Assembly (NCBI GenBank): GCA_947372465.1
Contig: CANBTT010000026.1
Span: 1 to 41,200 of the forward strand
DNA length: 41,200 bases
Direction: 5' to 3'
Source of the DNA: Burkholderiales bacterium
GTDB taxonomy: Bacteria; Pseudomonadota; Gammaproteobacteria; Burkholderiales; Burkholderiaceae_C
Positions 30,753-40,414 of the stretch are shown here, piece after piece. A model generated the notes under the pieces. That model saw nothing but the letters and a program-made list of their open reading frames with translations, made no database searches and was not told where the DNA came from. Positions within the stretch are counted from its first letter, which is position 1, and each line of letters begins with the position of its first letter. Position numbers and translations under genes: made by a program.

Positions 30753-31538
30753 ATGGACGCAGCACTTTGGGTATCGAAAACAGGACTGGATGCGCAGCAA
30801 ATGCGCATGAACGTGATCTCCAACAACTTGGCCAACGTGAACACGACAGGCTTTAAGAGAGACCGCGCAGTTTTTGAAGACTTGCTCTATCAAAACGTAC
30901 GCCAAGCCGGTGGTCAAACCACTGCCAATACACAGTCGCCCACAGGCTTGATGCTGGGTACGGGTGTGAAGGTGGTTGCAACTGAAAAAATTGCAGCCCA
31001 AGGCAACATGATCAACACCCAGAATTCTCTGGATTTGGCGATCACGGGAGATGGCTACTTTCAGATCACTCAACAAGACGGCACGCTTGCCTATACCAGA
31101 GATGGTAATTTCAAAATATCGAGCACCGGGCAGGTGGTCACCGCCAATGGTGCCTTGCTCCAGCCGCCGATCACCATTCCCAACAATGCCTCATCCGTGA
31201 CAGTGGGCTTGGATGGAACGGTCTCTGCCGAGCTCAATGCGGGTGGCGGACAGCAAAATTTAGGTGTGATTCAAATTGCCAGGTTCGTCAACCCAAGTGG
31301 CTTGACGCCCATTGGTAACAACTTGATGACGGGATCGGCTGCAAGTGGACAGCCCCAAGTTTTGCAACCTGGCGTTGCAGGCGCAGGAAAAATCAATCAA
31401 GGCTCGCTAGAGGCGTCCAATGTGAACGTGGTTGAAGAGATGGTCAATATGATCGAGACGCAACGGGCGTATGAGATCAATTCCAAATCAATCTCTGCCG
31501 TTGACGGCATGCTCAAGTTCTTGAATCAGAACATGTAA
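30753..31538 (+). CDS. flgG: FlgG, flagellar distal rod protein
   Basis: Subunit of the distal rod, the drive shaft passing through the P- and L-rings. The 261-residue length is normal. Clear family text: LWVSKTGLDAQQMRMNVISN with NLANVNTTGFKRDRAVFEDL, the segment LDLAITGDGYFQI, and the C-terminus LEASNVNVVEEMVNMIETQR followed by AYEINSKSI. GAGGG lies 4 bases before the ATG. The leader upstream contains hairpins, so flgG may have a separate level of control from flgF. Confidence 0.98.
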   Translation: MDAALWVSKTGLDAQQMRMNVISNNLANVNTTGFKRDRAVFEDLLYQNVRQAGGQTTANTQSPTGLMLGTGVKVVATEKIAAQGNMINTQNSLDLAITGDGYFQITQQDGTLAYTRDGNFKISSTGQVVTANGALLQPPITIPNNASSVTVGLDGTVSAELNAGGGQQNLGVIQIARFVNPSGLTPIGNNLMTGSAASGQPQVLQPGVAGAGKINQGSLEASNVNVVEEMVNMIETQRAYEINSKSISAVDGMLKFLNQNM

Positions 31539-31581
31539 ATGTGATCTAAAAAGCCTTATTAAATTGAACTGGATGACTTTC

Positions 31582-32325
31582 ATGTACACATTCTTTGCTC
31601 TATCGTCAAAATCGACACAAGCCCAAAAACCTTTAGGGGTCTTTGGTGTTTTGCTCATGGGCACGTTCATTCTTGGTGCCTTGGGTGGGTGTGCCAGCTC
31701 GCAGCCAGAGGTCAATGCTTTGGCTCCATCGCCTGACTTTGCGCCAGTGTTTCCATTGGCAAGCGACAGACCCAAGATGGCCACAGGGGGCATCTACGGC
31801 AATTCACAAAACGATGCTTGGTTTGGTCGTGGAAGAAATTATCAAATTGGGGACATCATCACGGTTCTTTTGAACGAGTCCACACAGTCGGCCAGAACGC
31901 AAAACAGCGATGTCAGTCGGGTGACCAAGAACACGGCATTGCCCTCAGGGCTCAGCACGAAACTGGGCTCGCTCAGCCCTGTCTTGAATGGCCTGGACTT
32001 GAGTCAAGGCACGGTGAACAGCACAGGCACAGGCAAAGCCGGACAACAAGCCTCATTGCAAGGGTCCATTGCCGTCACCGTTGTTGAAATATTGAGCAAT
32101 GGCAACTTGATGGTTCGAGGCGAGAAGAAGCTGGGACTGGCTGAAGGCACCGAAGTGATTCAAGTCGCTGGTGTCATTCGCCCTCAAGACATTGGACCCA
32201 ATGGCACGGTCAACTCGCTCAGATTGGCCAATGCACAAATTGCCTACCGTGGAATTGGTGACTTGGCCAATGCGAGCAAAGTGGGTTGGGGAACCACCGC
32301 ATTGCACAAATTTTGGCCGTTTTGA
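31582..32325 (+). CDS. flgH: FlgH, flagellar L-ring lipoprotein
   Basis: Outer-membrane L-ring subunit. The product has an N-terminal signal with lipobox LGGC (Cys at about residue 40). The mature part contains GNSQNDAWFGRGRNYQIGDI, ITVLLNEST, and LSNGNLMVRGEKKLGLAEGT followed by VIQVAGVIRPQDI. The start is uncertain: TTG 31564, ATG 31573 and ATG 31582 are in frame. I chose 31582 because GGATGA lies just upstream; any choice leaves a long stretch before the hydrophobic signal core. Confidence 0.94.
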   Translation: MYTFFALSSKSTQAQKPLGVFGVLLMGTFILGALGGCASSQPEVNALAPSPDFAPVFPLASDRPKMATGGIYGNSQNDAWFGRGRNYQIGDIITVLLNESTQSARTQNSDVSRVTKNTALPSGLSTKLGSLSPVLNGLDLSQGTVNSTGTGKAGQQASLQGSIAVTVVEILSNGNLMVRGEKKLGLAEGTEVIQVAGVIRPQDIGPNGTVNSLRLANAQIAYRGIGDLANASKVGWGTTALHKFWPF

Positions 32326-32359
32326 AGAACCCACCTAAAAAATAAAGAAAAGAATTCTT

Positions 32360-33478
32360 ATGCGCAATATTCTCATTTCATTGTTGCTCCTTTGTTCAGG
32401 CTTGGCACAAGCTGATCGTGTCAAGGATTTGGCAACTTTGGCGGCTCAACGGCCGAACCAATTGATTGGTTTTGGATTGGTGGTCGGTTTACAAGGCACG
32501 GGAGATGATGCATCGGTCCCTTTCACAACGCAAAGCATGAAGGCCATGTTGGCCCAATTGGGCGTAAGAATTGACGGCCCTTTGTCTGACTTTGAGCAAG
32601 TTGCAACCACAGCCAGGGTTGATATCAAAAACACCGCTGCCGTCTTGGTGACCGCAGAGTTGCCTGGCTTTTCCAAGCCAGGGCAAAAAATTGATGTCAA
32701 TGTTTCATCCATTGGCAAGGCGTCGAATTTACGCGGTGGAAATTTGGTCATGACCGCTTTAAGAGGCGTGGACGGAGAGATCTACGCGTTGGCCCAAGGG
32801 TCTTTGACTGCGACGGGCATCGATGCCTCAGCGGCAGGATCAAAGGTAGCGATTGGTGTCCCCACCTCTGCACGCATTCCATCCGGTGCCATTGTGGAGC
32901 GAATGGTGGACACGCCTTTTGACAAAGCAGAAAACTTGCTTTTGAATTTGAGGGACAACGATTTTTCTACCAATGCAGCGATTGTGAACGTCATCAACAA
33001 TAAATTTGGCGGTGATGTTGCTCAGGCGCTGGATGGAACGAGTATTTCAGTCAGAGCCCCAGCTGATTTGAATCAACGCGTGGCCTTCATGAGCATGCTT
33101 GAAAATTTGGAAGTTCAGCCAAGCGAGCCCAATGCCCGCGTGGTCGTGAACTCTAGAACTGGAACGGTTGTGATCAACCGAGGCGTCAGACTCACCGCTG
33201 CTGCCGTGTCGCACGGCACCATTTCTGTCTCGATATCAGCCACCAATGAAGTGTCTCAGCCCAATGCCTTGTCCAATGGCACGACGCAGGCCGTCCAAAA
33301 TGCACAAGTCAATGTCAATGAGCCCAACAAGCCCATGTTCTTGTTCAAGCCAGGCGTGGAACTTCGCGACTTTGTGGATGCGGTCAATCAAGTGGGTGCC
33401 TCACCTTCTTCCTTGATTGCGATTCTTGAGGCCCTCAAAAGTGCGGGCTCCTTAAGAGCTGAATTGGTCATCATTTAA
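32360..33478 (+). CDS. flgI: FlgI, flagellar P-ring protein
   Basis: Periplasmic ring subunit in the peptidoglycan layer. The 372-residue protein has a signal peptide (MRNILISLLLLCSGLAQA, likely cut before DRVKD) and the family sequence LATLAAQRPNQLIGFGLVVG then LQGTGDD. Further on are PPGQKIDV-like SKPGQKIDVNVSSIG, GGNLVMTALRGVDGEIYALA and the C-terminus LRDFVDAVNQVGASPSSLIA. It follows flgH after 34 bases. Its assembly should depend on FlgA. Confidence 0.98.
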   Translation: MRNILISLLLLCSGLAQADRVKDLATLAAQRPNQLIGFGLVVGLQGTGDDASVPFTTQSMKAMLAQLGVRIDGPLSDFEQVATTARVDIKNTAAVLVTAELPGFSKPGQKIDVNVSSIGKASNLRGGNLVMTALRGVDGEIYALAQGSLTATGIDASAAGSKVAIGVPTSARIPSGAIVERMVDTPFDKAENLLLNLRDNDFSTNAAIVNVINNKFGGDVAQALDGTSISVRAPADLNQRVAFMSMLENLEVQPSEPNARVVVNSRTGTVVINRGVRLTAAAVSHGTISVSISATNEVSQPNALSNGTTQAVQNAQVNVNEPNKPMFLFKPGVELRDFVDAVNQVGASPSSLIAILEALKSAGSLRAELVII

Positions 33479-33488
33479 TAAGAACATC

Positions 33489-34049
33489 ATGAGTACATCT
33501 TTGGGTTTATCTTCACCTGCGAGCTCTGCGTCCAACTCATACTTGGACTTTCAGGGCTTGGGCGAATTAAAAGGGCAAGCCCAACAAGACGAGCAAGGTG
33601 CGCTCAGAAAAACGGCGGAGCATTTTGAAGGACTCTTTATTCAGATGATGATGAAGTCCATGCGAGAAGCCAACTCGGAGATGAAGAGTGATCTCGTTCA
33701 ATCCGATGCGGCCGATCAGTTTGAAAGCATGTTTGACAAAGAATTGTCAGTGCAAATGGCCAAAAGAAACAGCATGGGTTTTGCCGATATGCTGGTCACT
33801 CAATTGTCCAAGAGTGGCCCCGCCAAAGATGCCAGTGCCATGACACTGGATGGCAGCAAAGCTCTAGAACAAAAGGGCTTGCCTTTGGTAAAAGAGGCCA
33901 AAGCTTTTGAAATGAAAAGCAATGAACCCAAGGGCTTGCCAGTTCTTCGCCCATTCATCAAGCCTTTGCCCGCAAGACCGGCTGCCTTGGGCGAGATGGG
34001 CCGCATTGACGCCCCCATGACCACGACACCATTGGGAGGTGGATCATGA
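33489..34049 (+). CDS. flgJ: FlgJ, rod-cap protein lacking the muramidase domain
   Basis: The N-terminal rod-binding domain is present (about 38-105): LRKTAEHFEGLFIQMMMKSM then REANSEMKSDLVQSDAADQF and FDKELSVQMAKRNSMGFADM. In enteric FlgJ a glucosaminidase domain of about 150 residues follows; here the protein is only 186 residues and ends in a Pro/Lys/Met-rich tail with no such domain. Wall cutting must therefore come from another enzyme, plausibly the one at 23176. The gene overlaps flgK by ATGA. Confidence 0.92.
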   Translation: MSTSLGLSSPASSASNSYLDFQGLGELKGQAQQDEQGALRKTAEHFEGLFIQMMMKSMREANSEMKSDLVQSDAADQFESMFDKELSVQMAKRNSMGFADMLVTQLSKSGPAKDASAMTLDGSKALEQKGLPLVKEAKAFEMKSNEPKGLPVLRPFIKPLPARPAALGEMGRIDAPMTTTPLGGGS

Positions 34050-36835
34050 GTGATTTACTGGGCATCAGCAGCTCCGCGGTTGCGGCCTATCAAAGGGCTT
34101 TGACAACGGTCTCCAACAACATTGCCAATGCAAGCACAGAAGGTTACTCTAGACAAGTTGCCAGTTTAGAGGCCAATTCGCCTGAAAAATTGGCCACCAA
34201 CTACATTGGTACGGGCGTTTCCTACGGTGCGGTTGCAAGACAAGTGGATGTTTTTGCAGAAAAGAATTTGCTCAACAGCAACAGCGACTTGGCCACCCAA
34301 ACACCCATCGTTGATTATTCTCAGCGTGTGATTGACATCATGGGCGACAAGACGGTTGGTTTAAGTTCTGCCTTGGACCAATTCTTTACCGACGCCAATG
34401 CCTTGTCATCCGATCCAGCGTCGAGCGTTGTTCGCAATCAATTTTTGACAACCACGGGTGGTGTCACATCCAGGTTTTCCGAAGTCTCCACGCAATTGGA
34501 CTCTGTGGCCAACGATACCAAGCAGGCGCTTGACAGTGCGATTTCACAGGTCAACACATTGACCGGACAGTTGGCCTTGGTCAACGGTCAATTGACGTCC
34601 AACGCCAAATTGGCCAATCAGCCTGCAGAGTTGTTGGACAGGCGTGATTTGTTGTTGCGACAACTCTCCAACTTGACCCGCATCAACACCAGTTTTACAG
34701 CCAATGGCACGGTCAGTGTGAGTTTGGGCGGCACGATCACGCAAAGCGTGGTGGTGGATGGTCAAAAGAGCATCCCCATTGGGCGAAATGACAAATCAGC
34801 TGATCCATTCGGACTCTTGTTGGATCCCTATGGCAATACACAGTCTTTGGCCGATGCCAGTGGTGGGACGATTGGCGGGCTAAAAACCTTCATGAGTCAA
34901 ATTCTGGATCCGGCACAAAAAAGTTTGAACTTGCTTGCCAAAACCTTTGTCGATCAAGTCAACACGGTTCAAAGAAACGGAGTGGACGCCTACGGCAATT
35001 CAGGGGTTGATTTGTTAAAAATTGACCCTGGCGTGCTCAATGACGCAGCAGGCATGAAAGTGACCTTCAGTGATGGATTGAGGCTTGCGACAGGGTCTAA
35101 ATTCAGAGTGGCTGAAAACGTGAGCAACCCAAGCTCGGTTCAAGCGACGGTCAATTACACCCCCGTTGCGCCCATTCCCAGTGTGAGCAATCCCTTTTTG
35201 GTCAACAACCCCAACCCAGCCTCAGGACTCAAGGTGGTGAACCAAGGATCCAAGGACTACACGGTGATTGCCACTGTCGCTGCAGGACTGAATTCACCTG
35301 CATTTTATCTTGACAACGCTCAGCCTGGGCAACAGTTGCAGATGATCACAAGAGATGGGCGCCAGATTTTGGGTCAGCCTTTGACAACGGATCAGCAGTT
35401 CAAAATATTGACCCCGGACAATGGCTTCAATCAGCCCGCAACCTACAGCACCCAGTACTTGAATACCGTGGGTGTCAATGGGTATTTGGGTGCAGATGTT
35501 TTTTACGGGATCAAAGCCGATCCCATCAACTCCCAACAATTTGATGGTGTGGGCAACCCCTTGCCCCCCGTTCCAATTGCCGCTGTTTTGAGCAGCAATC
35601 GAATCGATTTGACACAAACGGGTGTGGTCGTCCCCAATGGCGCCTTGGTGATCAATGATGTGCCCATGAAGGCCTTGGTCGCAACGTTTACAGGCAACCC
35701 ACCCAACCCACTGGCAACGCCGACCTTGTCACTCAATGACATCAGCACTTGGATCAACCAAGCAGGCTTGAGCGATGTGCATGTCAGTCAAACCAATTTG
35801 GTCACGGCACCGGCCAAAACACTGAATTTCACCAAAGCCTTGAGCATCAATGGTGTGGACATTGGGGTCATTCCACCTGGGGGCCTTGAGCCAGCTGAGT
35901 ACAACAACAGCAAAACATTGGTTGCAGCGATCAATTCAAAATCAGCGCAAACCAATGTGGTTGCCAATTTGTCGGTCAATGGCGATTTACAACTGTTCAA
36001 TGTGCCAGGACATGAGGGTGACACGATCAAGATAGGTCAAAGTGGTTCAACAGGCAGCAACAATGCTTTGAATGTGGCCTCACAATCGTACACAGGCCAG
36101 ATTGTTTTGACCAGGGATCTTTCAGACCCCAAACAGTCCAGCATCCGAATTTCTTTTGGTAAGAACGGCACGCCGGCCGATTTGGCCAAGGCGGGTTTCA
36201 GAACTGGGGCTTACATCAATGGACCTGTACCCGATGATTTGCAGTTGATCATGACGGGCAATGGAACGGCAAGTGTGGCCGCTTCGTACACGGGCTTGCC
36301 CAGCGACCATCAAGAAAAACTAAGGGGCCAATCCCTCAGCATCAAATTCACTGCAGCAAATCATTACACCATCACGGATGTGAAGACGGGCACCGAGTTG
36401 GCCAGCCGAGATTACGACAATTCTGTGCTGAACCCAGTGGTCAATTATGAGGGTTTAAGCATTCAGTTGAGTGCACCCCCTACACCTGGTGACGTCTTCC
36501 AAGTCGATGGCAACCAAGATGGTTTGGGCAACAATCAAAACATCAAGGTGATGGCGGAGTTGGCGAAAAAGAAGGTCTTGAATGGCTTGACGATTTCGGA
36601 CAGTTATATTGACCAGGTCAACAAGGTGGGAAACACCTCGCAGCAGGCAACCATCACACAACAAGCGTTGACGGTTGTGAACAACCAAGCCGTTGCAGCC
36701 AGAGACAAGGTCTCGGGTGTGAACTTGGATGATGAAGCCGCTTCCCTGATCCGTTACCAACAAGCGTATCAAGCGGCTGCGAAATCCATGCAGATATCGA
36801 GTCAATTGTTTGATTCGATCGTTCAAATTCACTGA
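34046..36835 (+). CDS. flgK: FlgK (HAP1), hook-filament junction protein, enlarged
   Basis: First junction protein between hook and filament. The 929-residue product is much longer than the usual 450-650. The N-terminus (LLGISSSAVAAYQRALTTVS then NNIANASTEGYSRQVASLEA) and C-terminus (SGVNLDDEAASLIRYQQAYQ followed by AAAKSMQISSQLFDSIVQIH) are canonical. The insert lies about 300-800 and includes flagellin-IN-like pieces (LSINGVDIGVIPPGG, NNSKTLVAAINSKSAQTNVV) and beta-rich, Thr/Asn-rich domains. It is translationally coupled to flgJ. FlgN at 21088 is its expected chaperone. Confidence 0.96.
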   Translation: MSDLLGISSSAVAAYQRALTTVSNNIANASTEGYSRQVASLEANSPEKLATNYIGTGVSYGAVARQVDVFAEKNLLNSNSDLATQTPIVDYSQRVIDIMGDKTVGLSSALDQFFTDANALSSDPASSVVRNQFLTTTGGVTSRFSEVSTQLDSVANDTKQALDSAISQVNTLTGQLALVNGQLTSNAKLANQPAELLDRRDLLLRQLSNLTRINTSFTANGTVSVSLGGTITQSVVVDGQKSIPIGRNDKSADPFGLLLDPYGNTQSLADASGGTIGGLKTFMSQILDPAQKSLNLLAKTFVDQVNTVQRNGVDAYGNSGVDLLKIDPGVLNDAAGMKVTFSDGLRLATGSKFRVAENVSNPSSVQATVNYTPVAPIPSVSNPFLVNNPNPASGLKVVNQGSKDYTVIATVAAGLNSPAFYLDNAQPGQQLQMITRDGRQILGQPLTTDQQFKILTPDNGFNQPATYSTQYLNTVGVNGYLGADVFYGIKADPINSQQFDGVGNPLPPVPIAAVLSSNRIDLTQTGVVVPNGALVINDVPMKALVATFTGNPPNPLATPTLSLNDISTWINQAGLSDVHVSQTNLVTAPAKTLNFTKALSINGVDIGVIPPGGLEPAEYNNSKTLVAAINSKSAQTNVVANLSVNGDLQLFNVPGHEGDTIKIGQSGSTGSNNALNVASQSYTGQIVLTRDLSDPKQSSIRISFGKNGTPADLAKAGFRTGAYINGPVPDDLQLIMTGNGTASVAASYTGLPSDHQEKLRGQSLSIKFTAANHYTITDVKTGTELASRDYDNSVLNPVVNYEGLSIQLSAPPTPGDVFQVDGNQDGLGNNQNIKVMAELAKKKVLNGLTISDSYIDQVNKVGNTSQQATITQQALTVVNNQAVAARDKVSGVNLDDEAASLIRYQQAYQAAAKSMQISSQLFDSIVQIH

Positions 36836-36853
36836 TCATAGGAGCAAACACAC

Positions 36854-37783
36854 ATGGTCATGAAAGTATCAACTGGACAGTATTTTGACAATGCGTCATC
36901 TCAATTGGCGACCTTGCAAAACAGTCTTTCCCAAACACAAACGCAACTCTCTACCTCGCTTCAAATTGTCAAGCCCAGTGATGCGCCTGACAAAGCTTCA
37001 TTGGTCACCAGGTTGAACACAGAGATCGCAAAACAAAATTCTTATGTTGCAAGCATCAAGACGCTGCAAAACAGTTTGATGGCTCAAGACACCGCCTTAA
37101 AAAGTGCCGATGAGGTGATGGCCAGGATCAAGGAGTTGACGGTACAGGCGAATTCAGACACCATGGGGCCGAGCGATCGAAAGACCATTGCGCAAGAAAT
37201 GACGCAACTCAGAGATCAAATTCTCAGCATTGCCAATACACAAGACAGCAACGGCAATTACATTTTTGCTGGAAGTCGCGTGGGCCGCCCCGCTTTTGGG
37301 CCAGATGCCAAAGGCATGATCAATTACCAAGGTGATCAAACACGCTTGACGGTTGCCGTGGGCGACAGTCGAGTGATTTCCATGAACACACCCGGATCGG
37401 ATGCGTTCACGCGTTTGGTGAGAGATGATGGCAAAGGCGGTAAAGTGGGCGTGGGATTCTTCCAAGCCATGGGGGACTTGATCACCTCGATTCAAACGTC
37501 GGACAAGGTGGGCATGCAGCAAGGTTTGAAGGAAATTGACACCATGACCTTGGGTTTGAGCGATGCCAACGCCAAGGTTGGGACTTCGCTCAACATCGCA
37601 GACATGCAAAGCAGCATTCTGGGTGAAGTCAATCTTCGCTTGCAAACGACTTTGTCAGACATTCAAGATTTGGATTACACCAAAGCCATCACCAAAATGA
37701 ACAAAGATGAGTTGGCCTTGCAAGCCGCCCAAAGTGGATTTGCCAAGATCAGCAAGTTGAGTCTTTTCAATTACATCAATTGA
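36854..37783 (+). CDS. flgL: FlgL (HAP3), hook-filament junction protein
   Basis: Second junction protein, flagellin-like. The 309-residue length is normal. The N-terminus (QNSLSQTQTQLSTSLQIVKP and SDAPDKASLVTRLNTEIAKQ), the middle RIKELTVQANSDTMGPSDRK and GNYIFAGSRVGRPAFG, and the C-terminus with NEDELALQ-like MNKDELALQAAQSGFAKISK all match the family. A second ATG two codons downstream (36860) is an alternative start. It ends the flgB-flgL series; fliD follows behind its own promoter. Confidence 0.96.
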   Translation: MVMKVSTGQYFDNASSQLATLQNSLSQTQTQLSTSLQIVKPSDAPDKASLVTRLNTEIAKQNSYVASIKTLQNSLMAQDTALKSADEVMARIKELTVQANSDTMGPSDRKTIAQEMTQLRDQILSIANTQDSNGNYIFAGSRVGRPAFGPDAKGMINYQGDQTRLTVAVGDSRVISMNTPGSDAFTRLVRDDGKGGKVGVGFFQAMGDLITSIQTSDKVGMQQGLKEIDTMTLGLSDANAKVGTSLNIADMQSSILGEVNLRLQTTLSDIQDLDYTKAITKMNKDELALQAAQSGFAKISKLSLFNYIN

Positions 37784-37816
37784 TGGCTTGTTCAGCTCAA
37801 CGGGTTTTATCAATCA

Positions 37817-37843
37817 TCAAGTTTTTTCCGTAGGTGTCGATCC
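37817..37843 (+). promoter_or_regulatory. Sigma-28 promoter of fliD
   Basis: TCAAGTTT (37817-37824), an 11-base spacer, then GTCGATCC (37836-37843). The predicted start, near 37851, is about 55 bases before the fliD ATG. Confidence 0.75.
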
Positions 37844-37904
37844 AATCAGGTTAAACGTCTAATTTTGGATCAAGCACTTTAAGAGGCGTCAAGAGAACAT
37901 TCAT

Positions 37905-40322
37905 ATGAGTACAAGCGCAGTCAGTTCAAGTTCATCGACCTCGGCGACGACAACGGCCGCTCAATCTGCAGCCAGTTTGCAGCAAGCCAATCAGGCCTCT
38001 GCGCAGAAAATCATCAACTCTTTGAGTGCTGGTTCTGGCGTTGATACGGCCGCTCTTGCTCAAAATTTGGTGAACGCGGAGATGGCGCCCAAGCAAAATG
38101 AGATCAACTCCAAGATCACCAAGAACGACTCAAAGATTTCAGGCTTGTCGGGCGTGATGTACATCATGCAGGCTTTTTCGGACAGTTTGACGGCCTTAAA
38201 AGACAAGAGCAATTTCAATGTATTGACCGCCAACAACAGCAACACCGCTGCTTTTGGGGTCACTGCAGACAACACGGCCGTTCCTGGTGCGCACAGCGTG
38301 AGCGTGACAAGCATTGCTCAGCCCCAAGAGACCTTGTCCAATGGTTTTGCAAGTTCCAGCACAGCGATCAACGCGGGTGCCGCGTTCAATTTAACCATTC
38401 AAGGCACCAATGCCGGTGTTTTGGTGGGTACACCCAGTACGCCAGGTGCAGTGGGTTCGATGGCCACGATTGCCAACGTGAGTTTTGGAACCAATCCATC
38501 CACCAGTGACTTTAAAACTTTTTCTCTCAATGTGGGCGGTGTTCAGCGCACACTCACACCAAGACCTGCAACGGCGAGCTTAGCGGATTTGGCCGCAGAT
38601 CTTCAAACCCAGTTGCAGGCCTTGGAGGGCACGAGCGACTTGACCGTTTCAGCGAATGGCTCCACATTGATGATCAATTCGGCCGATGGGCGCTCCATCA
38701 GCAGTGTGGGTTTGTCCAAGGACGCAGTGGTCACCATAGGCAAGCCTGCTGGTGTGAACTTGGGTCAAACTCAAAGTGCGACATTGGCTGGCGTGAGTTT
38801 TGGGTCTTCGCCTGCTTTGAGCGACTTTGGGAACATGACCGTGACCGTGGGAGGCGTGACAAAAACCATCACGCCTACCTTGATTTCCACATCGATCACC
38901 GATTTGGCGACCAGTTTGCAAACCCAGTTGAACACCGCCTACGGTGGATCAGATATCCATGTGACTGTGGTGAGCGATGCAGTTGGCAGCAATTTGCAAA
39001 TCACTTCTGACACGCAGGCGGTTTCGTACGCCAAGTTGATGACGGGCTCGTCCAACCCAGCTGGTGCATCGGGCGGTGTGTTTAACAATGGCACGGTTTC
39101 GGGCGTGACGTTCACCAACACGACCGATCTGCAGAGTTTTTCCGTCAGTGTGAATGGCAAGCCTTTGACCATTTCCCCTTCTCCGTCAGCGGCAACGATG
39201 GACAGTTTGGCGGCTGATTTACAAATGCAATTGAATGCCCAAGACAAGTTGAGCAATGGCGGATCTGGCACAGACTTGGTGGTGACCAACAATGCAGGTG
39301 TTTTAACCATCACCTCCACAGCGGGTAAAGCGATTACCAATCCCATGTTCAGTGAGTTTGAAGACACGCCCCAGGGCATTGTGTCGGCCATCAACGCAAG
39401 GAAATTGGGCATTCAAGCGCAGGTGGTGGATACGGGTTCCACGGATCCAGCCGTGCCACCCATACAAATCATGCTGGCAGGTGGCATTGGGGCGGCCAAT
39501 GCGTTTACTCTGAGCGCCAGTGCATCGGGTTTGTCGTTTGGCGCCAATATTCAAAATGCGACCGATGCCAAATTGTCTGTGGATGGGGTGAGTTATACCC
39601 GGCACACAAATGCAGTGACCGATATCGTTAAAGGCGTGACCTTTAATTTGAGTTCTCCAACGGGTACGACCGCAAGCATCAATTTGACCAGGGACACCTC
39701 CAGTTTGGTGGCCAATATCAATTCGATGGTGTCTGCCTACAACGACGCCATGAACGTGTTGACTGCGGTGTCTGACCCCAAGTCCACACTGGAGACCTAT
39801 GGTGGAACTTTGGTTGGAGATTCGACGGTTCGCATGCTCAAGCAAAAAATGCGCGACATGATGCTGGGTTCGTCCTCAACCCCTGGCACGTCTGTGGGAG
39901 CCTTGTGGCAAATGGGCATTTCGGTGGATGAAAAAGGGGTGATGTCTGTATCCGATACCACCTTGCTCAATTCAAGCTTGAACAATCATTTTGATGATGT
40001 GGTCAAAACGTTCACGGGCAATCAGAACAAATTGACGTCTTTGAGCGCTGTACCGGGTGGTTTGGCCGGTGACGCGGTCAAGCAATTGACCTCGTTGTTG
40101 TCCACGACAGGCCCCATTGCAACAAAATCTGCCACCGCCACAAGCCAAAACTCCAAATACCAAGACGACTTAACGGCTTTGCAAACCAGGATGGATGCTT
40201 TGCTGAAGCGTTATCAGACACAATTTGCCGCAATGAACAGTTTTGTAGGCGGGATCAATAGTCAGAAGACAAGTCTGAAATCCAGTTTTGATGGCATGAT
40301 GGCCATGTACACCAATAAATAA
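37905..40322 (+). CDS. fliD: FliD (HAP2), filament cap, with three tandem repeat domains
   Basis: Cap that guides flagellin folding at the filament tip and often touches surfaces. The 805-residue protein is far longer than the usual 450-670. The N-terminal part (about 35-140) has NSLSAGSGVDTAALAQNLVN and LSGVMYIMQAFSDSLTALKD. The C-terminal part contains LVANINSMVSAYNDAMNVLT and ends SFVGGINSQKTSLKSSFDGM. Three related units of about 90-100 residues start at residues 191, 296 and 400, each with a (N/G)V(S/T)F-type start, a VGGV- or VNGK-type strand, a TITP/TLTP-like word, and LA(A/T)(D/S)LQ(T/M)QLN. They presumably form stacked surface domains. A sigma-28 promoter precedes the gene. Confidence 0.95.
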   Translation: MSTSAVSSSSSTSATTTAAQSAASLQQANQASAQKIINSLSAGSGVDTAALAQNLVNAEMAPKQNEINSKITKNDSKISGLSGVMYIMQAFSDSLTALKDKSNFNVLTANNSNTAAFGVTADNTAVPGAHSVSVTSIAQPQETLSNGFASSSTAINAGAAFNLTIQGTNAGVLVGTPSTPGAVGSMATIANVSFGTNPSTSDFKTFSLNVGGVQRTLTPRPATASLADLAADLQTQLQALEGTSDLTVSANGSTLMINSADGRSISSVGLSKDAVVTIGKPAGVNLGQTQSATLAGVSFGSSPALSDFGNMTVTVGGVTKTITPTLISTSITDLATSLQTQLNTAYGGSDIHVTVVSDAVGSNLQITSDTQAVSYAKLMTGSSNPAGASGGVFNNGTVSGVTFTNTTDLQSFSVSVNGKPLTISPSPSAATMDSLAADLQMQLNAQDKLSNGGSGTDLVVTNNAGVLTITSTAGKAITNPMFSEFEDTPQGIVSAINARKLGIQAQVVDTGSTDPAVPPIQIMLAGGIGAANAFTLSASASGLSFGANIQNATDAKLSVDGVSYTRHTNAVTDIVKGVTFNLSSPTGTTASINLTRDTSSLVANINSMVSAYNDAMNVLTAVSDPKSTLETYGGTLVGDSTVRMLKQKMRDMMLGSSSTPGTSVGALWQMGISVDEKGVMSVSDTTLLNSSLNNHFDDVVKTFTGNQNKLTSLSAVPGGLAGDAVKQLTSLLSTTGPIATKSATATSQNSKYQDDLTALQTRMDALLKRYQTQFAAMNSFVGGINSQKTSLKSSFDGMMAMYTNK
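38475..39370 (+). repeat. Three tandem diverged repeats inside fliD
   Basis: The repeats start near 38475, 38790 and 39102 (about 105 codons apart). Shared protein words include VSFGTNPSTSDF, VSFGSSPALSDF and VTFTNTTDLQSF at the start, and LAADLQTQLQ, LATSLQTQLN and LAADLQMQLN in the helix. The DNA has diverged, so the duplication is not recent. Confidence 0.8.
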
Positions 40323-40359
40323 TATATAAGTATTCATTTAAAGGCATTTTGCTCTTTTG

Positions 40360-40402
40360 GGCCTGGTCCTTTTAAGGGCTCAAGGCCTTATTTGCGTTTT
40401 TT
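40360..40402 (+). terminator. Possible terminator after fliD
   Basis: GGCCT (40360-40364) pairs with AGGCC (40383-40387) around an inner CCTT/AAGG stem, followed by TTA and, ten bases later, a T7 run. The structure is interrupted, so this is a weak candidate. Confidence 0.35.
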
Positions 40403-40414
40403 TCTATTTTTCAC

